This document shows, in pieces, positions 30,150 to 38,503 of a stretch of DNA of 64,000 bases. The DNA is taken from NCBI GenBank assembly GCA_945876865.1, contig CAMCPZ010000001.1, forward strand, positions 37,956-101,955, read 5' to 3'. The notes under the pieces are model-generated. The model was not told the origin of the DNA, did not search any database, and saw only the letters and a program-made list of their open reading frames with translations. Both the position numbers and the translations under genes were made by a program. Position 1 is the first letter of the stretch; every line of letters starts with the position of its first letter. This DNA comes from Bifidobacterium breve (GTDB taxonomy: Bacteria; Actinomycetota; Actinomycetes; Nanopelagicales; Nanopelagicaceae).

Positions 30150-30949
30150 TTCTTTCGGAATTTTGAGTAATCAGGTGCGCGCTTCTCGGTAAAGGCTGCG
30201 CCACCTTCTTTTGCTTCATCTGTCTTTGTGTAAAGATCAAGAACATCGAATGCCAAAGACTGAATTCCCATAATGTGATCTGAATCAGCGTTGAATGAAT
30301 GCTTAAGAGTTTTTAGTGCAGTAGGAGATAGCGCGGCAACTTTCTTCGCCCATTCCATCGAAGCAGCCATTAATTGATCTGGCGCAACGACTTTATTTAC
30401 TAAGCCCCAGCGTTCAGCAGTTTCTGGGTCATATTGTTCGCAGAGAAACCAAATTTCTCGTGCCCGCTTTTCGCCAACAACGCGTGCTAAATATGCTGAA
30501 CCAAATCCGGCGTCAAAAGAACCAACGCGTGGGCCAACTTGTCCAAACTTTGCGTTGGTAGATGCAATTGAAAGATCGCAGAGCACGTGCAGAACATGGC
30601 CGCCACCAATTGCAAAGCCATTTACTGCTGCAATAACTGGTTTTGGAATTGCTCGAATCAATTTGTGAAGTGTTTCAATTTCAAACATTCCGGTTTCGGT
30701 TTCGCCATATCCACCTGTTGCAGCGCGTTCCTTCTGATCGCCGCCAGTGCAGAAAGCTTTTTCGCCAGTACCAGTCAAAATAACGGCACCAACTTCTTGA
30801 TCGACCCAGGCATATTTAAAAGCTGCAAGTAATTCATCAACTGTGCGACCGCGAAGTGCGTTGTAGCGATCTGGACGATTAATAGTAATTATCCCTACGC
30901 CACTATCAGTTTTGTAGGTAACGTCAGTGAAATCCTTAACTGCAATCAT
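30146..30949 (-). CDS. Enoyl-CoA hydratase/isomerase family, MenB/BadI-like; candidate ring-cleaving hydrolase
   Basis: FCTGGDQKERAATGGYGETETG...GFAIGGGHVLHVLCDLSIAS...VGPRVGSFDAGFGSAYLARVVGEKRAREIWFLCEQYDPETAERWGLVNKVV resembles MenB/BadI more than typical crotonases. Confidence 0.82.
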   Translation of the reverse strand: MIAVKDFTDVTYKTDSGVGIITINRPDRYNALRGRTVDELLAAFKYAWVDQEVGAVILTGTGEKAFCTGGDQKERAATGGYGETETGMFEIETLHKLIRAIPKPVIAAVNGFAIGGGHVLHVLCDLSIASTNAKFGQVGPRVGSFDAGFGSAYLARVVGEKRAREIWFLCEQYDPETAERWGLVNKVVAPDQLMAASMEWAKKVAALSPTALKTLKHSFNADSDHIMGIQSLAFDVLDLYTKTDEAKEGGAAFTEKRAPDYSKFRKN

Positions 30950-30958
30950 GTGAGCACT

Positions 30959-32140
30959 TTACCCTTTCACTTCAACAACTATGGCAACGCCCAGACCAAC
31001 GCCAATGCATGCGGCAGCAATACCAATGCCACCACCTTGGCGCTTTAATTCTCGAGCGCAATCAACTACAACTCGGGCAGCCGATGCACCAACTGGATGA
31101 CCAATCGCAATTGATCCGCCATTGATGTTTACCTTAGCCAAATCAATTTCTGGAACTTCGTGTAGAACAGTTAAGACCATCGAAGCAAAGGCCTCATTGA
31201 TTTCCCAAACTTTAATATCACTAAATTTCTTACCAGTGCGAGCCAGCACTTTATGAATCGCAGATACCGGGGCCAAGGTAAATTCATTTGGGTTTGTTGC
31301 GGTTACTTGCGCGCCAAGAATCCGACCAATTCCAGTTAGTCCCAAATTATCTGTGCCAGCGCGATCGGTTATTAACATCGCAACACTTCCGTCATTTAGT
31401 GGCGATGAGTTACCAGCGGTTCCGGCGCCGTTCTCTGAAAATACAGAGGGAAGTGAAGCTAATTTCTCTAGCGTTCCATCTGCGCGAATTGATTCATCTT
31501 TAGTTACATCACCAAATGGAACAACAAAACCTTCATGCAATTTCTTATCCCATGCGGCTGCCGCTAATTGGTGTGAGCGGTGCGCCCATTCATCTTGTGC
31601 CTGTCTAGAAATATTAAATCTTTCTGCAACTTCTTCCGAGCATCTTCCTAAGCTTGCAGTCCAATGTGCAGGGAATAATGGATTCGTAAGTCGCCAACCA
31701 ACTGTTGATTGATTAAAAACTGGGTTAGTTGGCTCTTCTTTACTTGTGCGCTCGACAATCCATGGAGCTCTGCTCATTACTTCAACACCGCCAGCAATTA
31801 TGTAATCACTGTCGCCACTTCTAATTGCGCGCGAGGCTTGAATAATCGCTTCTGCTCCAGAACCGCACAGTCTGTTTATCGTTACACCTGGAATTGTTAC
31901 CGGAAACCCAGCAAGTAAAGAACCCATACGAGCGACGTTTCTGTTATCTTCTCCGGCACCATTTGAATCACCGATCATCACATCATCTACGCGCTCTAAA
32001 TCAAGATTAGGAATTTTCTTTGCAAGCGAGGCGAGTGTGAAGCCAAGCAAATCATCAGGGCGAACTTTGGATAATCCACCAAAATATCGGCCAAAGGGGC
32101 TTCGAACTGCTTCTGCGATGATTACTTCTCTCTGGTTCAT
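30959..32140 (-). CDS. Acetyl-CoA acetyltransferase / 3-oxoacyl-CoA thiolase
   Basis: NRLCGSGAEAI, NINGGSIAIGHPVGASAARV, IGIAAACIGVGLG. Confidence 0.95.
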   Translation of the reverse strand: MNQREVIIAEAVRSPFGRYFGGLSKVRPDDLLGFTLASLAKKIPNLDLERVDDVMIGDSNGAGEDNRNVARMGSLLAGFPVTIPGVTINRLCGSGAEAIIQASRAIRSGDSDYIIAGGVEVMSRAPWIVERTSKEEPTNPVFNQSTVGWRLTNPLFPAHWTASLGRCSEEVAERFNISRQAQDEWAHRSHQLAAAAWDKKLHEGFVVPFGDVTKDESIRADGTLEKLASLPSVFSENGAGTAGNSSPLNDGSVAMLITDRAGTDNLGLTGIGRILGAQVTATNPNEFTLAPVSAIHKVLARTGKKFSDIKVWEINEAFASMVLTVLHEVPEIDLAKVNINGGSIAIGHPVGASAARVVVDCARELKRQGGGIGIAAACIGVGLGVAIVVEVKG

Positions 32141-32215
32141 ATGTCGTATTATTGCCTATCGGAAGAAATACGTAAGCCCCATTTTCCATATGATTTTCAG
32201 ATGATCGGAGAATTC

Positions 32216-32965
32216 ATGAGCAACACCCCGCTCCGAGTTCTGGTTACCGGTGCAAGTCGTGGAATCGGCGAAGCTATTGCAACTCAATTATTAGATGCTG
32301 GACACAGCGTCGCGTTAACCGCCAGAACAGCACAGGATTTAGAGGCGATAGTCGCTGGGCGAACAAATAAAAACTTAATCATTCCCGCAGATGTCACCGA
32401 TTCAAAGAGTGCGAATATCGCACTAGAAAAGATTATTTCCGCCTGGGGTGGAATTGATGTTCTAATTTTAAATGCCGGAGACGGCAGTGCGGCTCCAATT
32501 GATAAAACTTCTGATGAAGTTTGGGAGCGCTCGATTGCAATTAACTTAACTGCGCCATTCCAATATTTGCGTGCTGCTGTGCCAGCAATGAAAGAGGCAA
32601 AATTCGGGCGCATAATTGTTATTGCGAGTTCTGCAGGATTAATCGGCGAACCAAATGTTTCAGCGTATACCGCTGCAAAGCATGGCGTAATTGGATTAGT
32701 GAGAGCTGCGGCAGCGGAACTAGCAAAGTATGGAATTACCGTAAATGCGGTTTGTCCAAGCTATGTAGATACTCCAATGACAAAACGAACATTAGAGGCT
32801 GCTGCCAAGCGCACTGGAAAAGATTTCAATGAAGTTAAAGCTGCCCTAGAAGCTAAGCAGCCCAGCGGAAGATTCTTAACCCCAAAAGAAGTAGCTAATG
32901 CTGCAATTGCTTTTATCGATTTACCAAACATAACCGGCCACGCAGAAATTCTTAAAGGAGAATAA
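32216..32965 (+). CDS. SDR family oxidoreductase
   Basis: VTGASRGIGEAIA, LNAG, S...YTAAKHGVIGL; ATG at 32216 preferred. Confidence 0.92.
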   Translation: MSNTPLRVLVTGASRGIGEAIATQLLDAGHSVALTARTAQDLEAIVAGRTNKNLIIPADVTDSKSANIALEKIISAWGGIDVLILNAGDGSAAPIDKTSDEVWERSIAINLTAPFQYLRAAVPAMKEAKFGRIIVIASSAGLIGEPNVSAYTAAKHGVIGLVRAAAAELAKYGITVNAVCPSYVDTPMTKRTLEAAAKRTGKDFNEVKAALEAKQPSGRFLTPKEVANAAIAFIDLPNITGHAEILKGE

Positions 32966-32967
32966 AA

Positions 32968-33363
32968 ATGGTAGCAAAGAAGATAAATCCAGAGAGCTTG
33001 GCTCCAGCAATTGGTTTCTCGCACGCTGTTGTTGTCGAAGGTGGAACTTTAGTTTTCCTTGCTGGCCAGACCGCACTTAATAAAGAGGGTGTGATCGAAG
33101 GAAACGGAATCGTTGAACAATTTGAGAAAGTTATTACAAATCTTCTTACCGCCCTTAGCGAAGCAGGCGGAACACCAGACAACTTAGTTAAGTTAAATAT
33201 TTATTCTGTTGATCCTGCGGATTACCGGGCAAATTCCCGCGAAATTGGGAAGATTTGGCAACGATTAATCGGTAAGAATTTTCCAGCAATGACTTTAGTT
33301 GGGGTCACAAGACTCTGGGATGCCGAAGCACTTCTAGAGATTGAAGGGTTTGCGAACCTTTGA
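32968..33363 (+). CDS. RidA/YjgF family protein (candidate enamine/imine deaminase)
   Basis: GFSHAVVVEGGTLVFLAGQTALNKEG...LVKLNIYSVDPADYRANSREIGKIWQRLIGKNFPAMTLVGVTRLWDAEALLEIEGFANL. Confidence 0.9.
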   Translation: MVAKKINPESLAPAIGFSHAVVVEGGTLVFLAGQTALNKEGVIEGNGIVEQFEKVITNLLTALSEAGGTPDNLVKLNIYSVDPADYRANSREIGKIWQRLIGKNFPAMTLVGVTRLWDAEALLEIEGFANL

Positions 33364-35450
33364 AAAGCTCTAGTAATTCGATTTCCGCACTCTGGGCAGC
33401 TAAGTCAGTAGCAATTATTGGCGCGACTGAACGGGTTGGCGCAATGGGCAGATTGCCATTGGAGTATCTACAAAGATATGGGTATACCGGTGAAATATTT
33501 CCGGTTAATCCCAAAGGCGGAAATATTCTTGGGCTAAAAGCATTTGAAAACGTTAAAGATGTTAATAAAAACATCGAACTAGCTTTGATTATGGTTCCAG
33601 CTAATTTTGTTAAGGAAGCAGTTCAAGATTGTGCTGACGCAAAAGTTGGCGTTGCAATCGTTATGTCATCAGGTTTTGCAGAAGCTGATGAAGCTGGAGC
33701 AATCGCACAAGATGAACTATTGGCGATAGCTAAGAAATCTGGAATGCGTCTGGTTGGACCAAACTGCATTGGTTCTGCTGGTGGAGCAAGTAAATTAGCT
33801 GCAACATTCTCACCAGTTTTCTCTGGACCAACAACGCCACTCGAAGGTGGAAATATTGCTTTAGTAAGCCAATCCGGCGCTCTGGGTTACGGCATTTACT
33901 CACTCGCAGTTGATCGAAGCCTTCCGATTGGTTTTGTTGTTACTACTGGAAATGAAGCAGATGTAACCGCCTTAGAAGTTGCCGCAACTCTAGCCGATGA
34001 TAAAAACGTTGATGCAATTTTGATGTATGCCGAATCCCTCGCTGATGTGAAAGTACTCCGTGAAATCGCAGGCAAGAAACCGACTGCAGTTTTGAAATCA
34101 GGTAGATCTGCTGCGGGCGCAGAAGCTGCAGCTTCACATACTGGTGCGCTGGCTACGGAAGATCGCGTAATCGATGCCGCTATTAATTCATCCGGCGCAG
34201 TTCGAGTCGATGATGTTGAACATCTACTTGATGCTGGAAGTATCTTTGCAAGTAAAGTTTCGATGACCGGTAATCGCGTTGCAATTATTACAACATCAGG
34301 CGGAAGTGGAATTCTTGGCACGGATGCGCTTGAAAAATTTGGTTTAACTCTGGCCAAGCTCTCTGCGAAAACCACTGAAGCTCTAGACCAGATTGTTCCA
34401 AGCTATGGAAATACTGCTAACCCAGTGGATGTAACTGCGGCTGTTATGTCGGCACCAGATCTATTTGAGAAGTGTGTTGAAGTTCTTGCAAAGGATCCCG
34501 AAGTCGATGCAATTGTCGCGACGTTCTGCGTTCTAGTTGGAAATGATGTCGAACGAATCGCCAATGCATTGAGTGCGGTTCGTGGGGTTCGTGAAATTCC
34601 AGTTGTTGTTGCCAGAACCGGTTCACAAAGTTTGGCACCAGAGGCAGATAAGTTATTCAAAGCAGCAAAGCTTCCAGTATTCCCAACTCCAGAACGTGCA
34701 GTTCGGGCACTACAAACTCTGCGAATTGCGACAAAGCCAGCCCATAGCGTTGCACGCAAGCCAATTTGCAATCCACTTCCAACACCAGCAGATCAAGCGA
34801 CCGAAGATCAATTAAAGAGCGCGCTTGCATCAGTCGGAGTTCCGGTTCCACTTTCAGTAGTTGTAGATAATCTTGATGAAGCTATCGCAGCTGTTGCAAA
34901 AGTTGGCGGCCGGTCAGTAATGAAAGCGGTCATTCCAGGTTTATTGCACAAAAGTGAGGCAGGTGGAGTAGCGCTAGATATCAACGCTGATATTGCCAGC
35001 GAAACTTATAAAAGACTTTCGCAACTTGGACCAGATAAAAACGTAAGTAATAAAGTTTTAGTTGAAACTTTTGTGCCAAAGGGCGTAGAAGCATTGGTTG
35101 GAATTACATCTAGTTCTCTTGGAAAAGTTCTGACAATCGGTGTCGGTGGAATTTTGACTGAAGTGATTTCTGATGTTGCAGTTCGCCTACTTCCGGTCGA
35201 TTCAAAAATTGTGAATGAAATGATCGATGAGACCAGACTCGCGATTCTCTTCTCGGGAGTTCGTGGCGCTGCTGCCAGCAATCGAGAGGCATTTGTGGAT
35301 ACTGTGCTTAGAATCACCGATGCAGTTATTGATTGGCCCAATGGTTGTGAGTTAGACATTAACCCCTTAACAGTTTTGCCAGAAGGTGCTTGGGTGCTCG
35401 ACAGCGCTTATTCACCACCAGCAAAAACTTCGGAACGGAGCATGCACTAA
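33360..35450 (+). CDS. ADP-forming acyl-CoA synthetase (fused alpha/beta acetate-CoA ligase family)
   Basis: CoA-binding VAIIGATERVGAMGRLPLEYLQRYGYTGEIFPVNPKGG, GPNCIG, SQSGALGYGI, ATP-grasp VMKAVIPGLLHKSEAGGVALDI. TTG start overlaps the RidA stop. Confidence 0.92.
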   Translation: MKSSSNSISALWAAKSVAIIGATERVGAMGRLPLEYLQRYGYTGEIFPVNPKGGNILGLKAFENVKDVNKNIELALIMVPANFVKEAVQDCADAKVGVAIVMSSGFAEADEAGAIAQDELLAIAKKSGMRLVGPNCIGSAGGASKLAATFSPVFSGPTTPLEGGNIALVSQSGALGYGIYSLAVDRSLPIGFVVTTGNEADVTALEVAATLADDKNVDAILMYAESLADVKVLREIAGKKPTAVLKSGRSAAGAEAAASHTGALATEDRVIDAAINSSGAVRVDDVEHLLDAGSIFASKVSMTGNRVAIITTSGGSGILGTDALEKFGLTLAKLSAKTTEALDQIVPSYGNTANPVDVTAAVMSAPDLFEKCVEVLAKDPEVDAIVATFCVLVGNDVERIANALSAVRGVREIPVVVARTGSQSLAPEADKLFKAAKLPVFPTPERAVRALQTLRIATKPAHSVARKPICNPLPTPADQATEDQLKSALASVGVPVPLSVVVDNLDEAIAAVAKVGGRSVMKAVIPGLLHKSEAGGVALDINADIASETYKRLSQLGPDKNVSNKVLVETFVPKGVEALVGITSSSLGKVLTIGVGGILTEVISDVAVRLLPVDSKIVNEMIDETRLAILFSGVRGAAASNREAFVDTVLRITDAVIDWPNGCELDINPLTVLPEGAWVLDSAYSPPAKTSERSMH

Positions 35451-37009
35451 TGGATGTCGGAACCCTTGTAGCTAGATCAACTCGAAAATATCGCGATCGA
35501 ATTGCGGTTGAGAGTTCAGAAGGTGCGATGACATATGGTGAAATCGGCTCTCGTATTTTTCAACTCGCACGTGGATTAAAAGCACTTGGCTTAGCACCAG
35601 GAGATCGCGTTCTAGATCTTCAATCAAATCAACGCACTTATATCGAAACAGATTTAGGAATCAGCACAGCAGGATTGTGTCGTGTTGCTCTGAATTATCG
35701 CCTGCACCCAAATGACTGGGTCAGAATTACTAATGACTGCGGCGCCAAAGTTTTGATTATGGATGCAAAGTTTTGGGATGAATCAGCACCGGTTCGCGAA
35801 TTAGTTGATCACATAATTTTGATTCATGGCGAACACGACGGAACAACGCCTTACGAAGCATTTCTGGCAAAACAAGAGTCTCATGCATTTTCTACAGCAG
35901 TTGATCCAGATAGTTTTGTTTCACTTAACTATTCTTCAGGAACAACCGGAAACCCAAAGGGCGCAATCAGAACTCATCGCAACCGCACTGCAAGTTTGAA
36001 CAACATCATCACTGATATTTTTGGACGTATTCCAAATGAAACAGATTGTTGGGTCCACGCAGGTCCAGTAACACATACCAGCGGCCTCTTTGTTCTTCCA
36101 TATTTTACTTTCGGCGCAAAGCAAATAGTTCTAGCTAAATATGATCCAGAAGAATTCATTGATGTAATCCAAAACCGTGGCGGCAATGCAACAGCACTTG
36201 TCCCAACCATGGTTGCCCGACTTCTTGCCGTAGATGGAATTACTAAAGAGAAGATGGCTAATTTGCGGATGCTTGGCTATGCCGGTGCCCCAATGCCACC
36301 AGATCAAATCAAGCAATGCCATGAAAAAATAACAACAAAGATGGTTCAGTATTACGGCCTGGTCGAAGCGATTCCGCCAGTTACCGTTCTGAGCGAAGCC
36401 GATCACGCACTCGGCTTATCGCAAAATCCAGAACTACTTACTAGTGCGGGTAATCCATGTGTTGGTGTTGAAATTCTTATTGTTGATGAAAATGGTAAAG
36501 AAGTTCCGGTCGGTGAAATTGGTGAAGTTATAACTCGTGGCGATCACGTAATGCGCGGTTATTACGGAGCTGCTGGCCAAGATGCAACAGTTACCAAGGC
36601 CGTTCGTGATGGCTGGTTGCACACCGGTGACCTGGGTCGAATTGATGAAGATAATCGCTTGTATTTGGTTGATCGCAAGGGTGACATGATTATCAGCGGT
36701 GGTTACAACATCTATCCACGAGAAATCGAAGATGTTATTGCCGAAATTCCAGAAGTATTAGAAGTCGCTGTTATGGGAATTCATGATGTCGAATGGGGCC
36801 AACGCGTAACTGCAATGGTGACCTTGGTTCCAAATTCGACTGTTGATCACGCCGAACTCACAACTCGCATTCTTGATCACTGCAAATCTAGAATGGCCTC
36901 TTATAAGAAGCCAAAAGATCTTCGCATTGTTGCTGAATTCCCGCTGAATTCAACTGGCAAGATTGCAAAGAAGGTTTTGAAGCAACAACTCGAAGCTGAA
37001 GGAAAGTAA
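35450..37009 (+). CDS. AMP-forming acyl-CoA ligase (class I adenylate-forming)
   Basis: YSSGTTGNPKGAIRTH, WLHTGDLG, LVDRKGDMIISGGYNIYPREIE, STGKIAKK. ATG at 35450 overlaps the upstream TAA. Confidence 0.92.
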   Translation: MDVGTLVARSTRKYRDRIAVESSEGAMTYGEIGSRIFQLARGLKALGLAPGDRVLDLQSNQRTYIETDLGISTAGLCRVALNYRLHPNDWVRITNDCGAKVLIMDAKFWDESAPVRELVDHIILIHGEHDGTTPYEAFLAKQESHAFSTAVDPDSFVSLNYSSGTTGNPKGAIRTHRNRTASLNNIITDIFGRIPNETDCWVHAGPVTHTSGLFVLPYFTFGAKQIVLAKYDPEEFIDVIQNRGGNATALVPTMVARLLAVDGITKEKMANLRMLGYAGAPMPPDQIKQCHEKITTKMVQYYGLVEAIPPVTVLSEADHALGLSQNPELLTSAGNPCVGVEILIVDENGKEVPVGEIGEVITRGDHVMRGYYGAAGQDATVTKAVRDGWLHTGDLGRIDEDNRLYLVDRKGDMIISGGYNIYPREIEDVIAEIPEVLEVAVMGIHDVEWGQRVTAMVTLVPNSTVDHAELTTRILDHCKSRMASYKKPKDLRIVAEFPLNSTGKIAKKVLKQQLEAEGK

Positions 37010-38503
37010 ATGACTTTAGAGAAACCAGGAGAGTATCCATACACCAGAGGCATTAATGCCGATGCTGGCGTCTGGACAATGGGGCAATACGGTGGCTTCG
37101 GAACTCCTGCAGAAACAAATGCCCGCTTTAAAATGTTACTTGATCAAGGCTTAACAGGATTTAGCGTTGCACTCGATCTGCCAACTCAGCTGGGGCTCGA
37201 TTCCGATGATCCACTTTCCCTTGGTGAAGTTGGTCGCGTTGGTGTTGCTATTGATTCACTCGCAGATATTGAAATTTTGATGGATGGAATTCCACTAGAA
37301 AAAATTAGCCAAGTTCGCACAACTGCAAATTCAATTGGATACATCTGGGCCGCAATGTTCATTGCTCTAGCTGAACAACGAAACGTTGATCCAAATAAGT
37401 TTGGAATGTTTATTCAGAACGATGTTCTAAAAGAGTATGTTGCCCGCGGAACTCAAATCTTTCCGGCTGAAGCTGGCCTGAAGCTCTCTGTTGATGTAAT
37501 CGAACATATTGCAACCAAGATTCCTAAGTGGGTTTCCCTTGCAATGTCTGGATATCACATCCGGGAAGCTGGCTCTAATGCGGTGCAAGAAGTTGCATTT
37601 ACCTTTGCAAACGCTCGCGAATATTTAGATAAAGCAATCGCTCGTGGAGTTTCCGTAGATTTCGTTGCCCCAACCCTATTTACATTTCTATCTTCAAATA
37701 TTGACTTCCTACCCGAAATTGCAAAATTCCGCGCTGCTCGCAGAGTCTGGGCAAAGTTGATGCGTGAAAAATATGGAACTAAGGATCCAGCATCCGAGAA
37801 ATTACGCATCTTTGCATTTACTGCTGGCTCATCGCTTACTGCGCAACAAGCAATGAACAATGTGGTCAGAACTTCAATTGAAATGATGTCGGCCGCACTT
37901 GGTGGAATTCAAACTATGCACGTATCTGCATTTGATGAAGCGCTCGGCGTACCTTCGGAAGAAGCTGCAACACTGGCACTTCGCACCCAACAAGTGATTG
38001 CTTTTGAAACTGGTGTTCTAGATAGCCCAGACCCCCTTGCTGGAAGTTATGAATTAGAACGAATGACTGATGAATTAGAGCGTGAAATTTGGGATTTGTT
38101 GGCAGGTATTGAAAAGCGCGGTGGTGCACTTGAATGCATCAACAACGGTTACTTCGTAAATGAAATTTCTGAGAATTCATATAAGTTAACAATGGCAATT
38201 GAATCTGGAGCCAGAAAAGTTGTCGGTGTAAACGCCTTCCAATCTGAATCAGCCCCGATCAAACCATTTGAGATTAATCCAAAGAGCGAATCCGAGCAGG
38301 TAGCGGCTGTTCAGGCAGTTCGTGCAAAGCGGGATAACAACATAGTTAAAGCCGCGCTTGAGAATTTACTCGTAGTTGCAAAGGCTGGCGATAACGTGGT
38401 TCCAGCAACAGTTGAAGCAATTAAGGCTTATGCAACTGTTGGTGAAATTGTGAATGAGTTGCGTAAAGTCTATGGAAAATGGCAGCCAACAAAGATTTTC
38501 TAG
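37010..38503 (+). CDS. B12-dependent acyl-CoA mutase, large (catalytic) subunit of a split methylmalonyl-CoA-mutase-family enzyme
   Basis: PYTRGINADAGVWTMGQYGGFGTPAETNARFKMLLDQGLTGFSVALDLPTQLGLDSD, IQNDVLKEYVARGTQIFP, SLAMSGYHIREAG; no C-terminal B12 domain. Confidence 0.88.
   Translation: MTLEKPGEYPYTRGINADAGVWTMGQYGGFGTPAETNARFKMLLDQGLTGFSVALDLPTQLGLDSDDPLSLGEVGRVGVAIDSLADIEILMDGIPLEKISQVRTTANSIGYIWAAMFIALAEQRNVDPNKFGMFIQNDVLKEYVARGTQIFPAEAGLKLSVDVIEHIATKIPKWVSLAMSGYHIREAGSNAVQEVAFTFANAREYLDKAIARGVSVDFVAPTLFTFLSSNIDFLPEIAKFRAARRVWAKLMREKYGTKDPASEKLRIFAFTAGSSLTAQQAMNNVVRTSIEMMSAALGGIQTMHVSAFDEALGVPSEEAATLALRTQQVIAFETGVLDSPDPLAGSYELERMTDELEREIWDLLAGIEKRGGALECINNGYFVNEISENSYKLTMAIESGARKVVGVNAFQSESAPIKPFEINPKSESEQVAAVQAVRAKRDNNIVKAALENLLVVAKAGDNVVPATVEAIKAYATVGEIVNELRKVYGKWQPTKIF

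Noticed and set aside
36131-36406. Antisense ORF within the AMP ligase
   Set aside because: No motif support; overlaps a confident coding frame.
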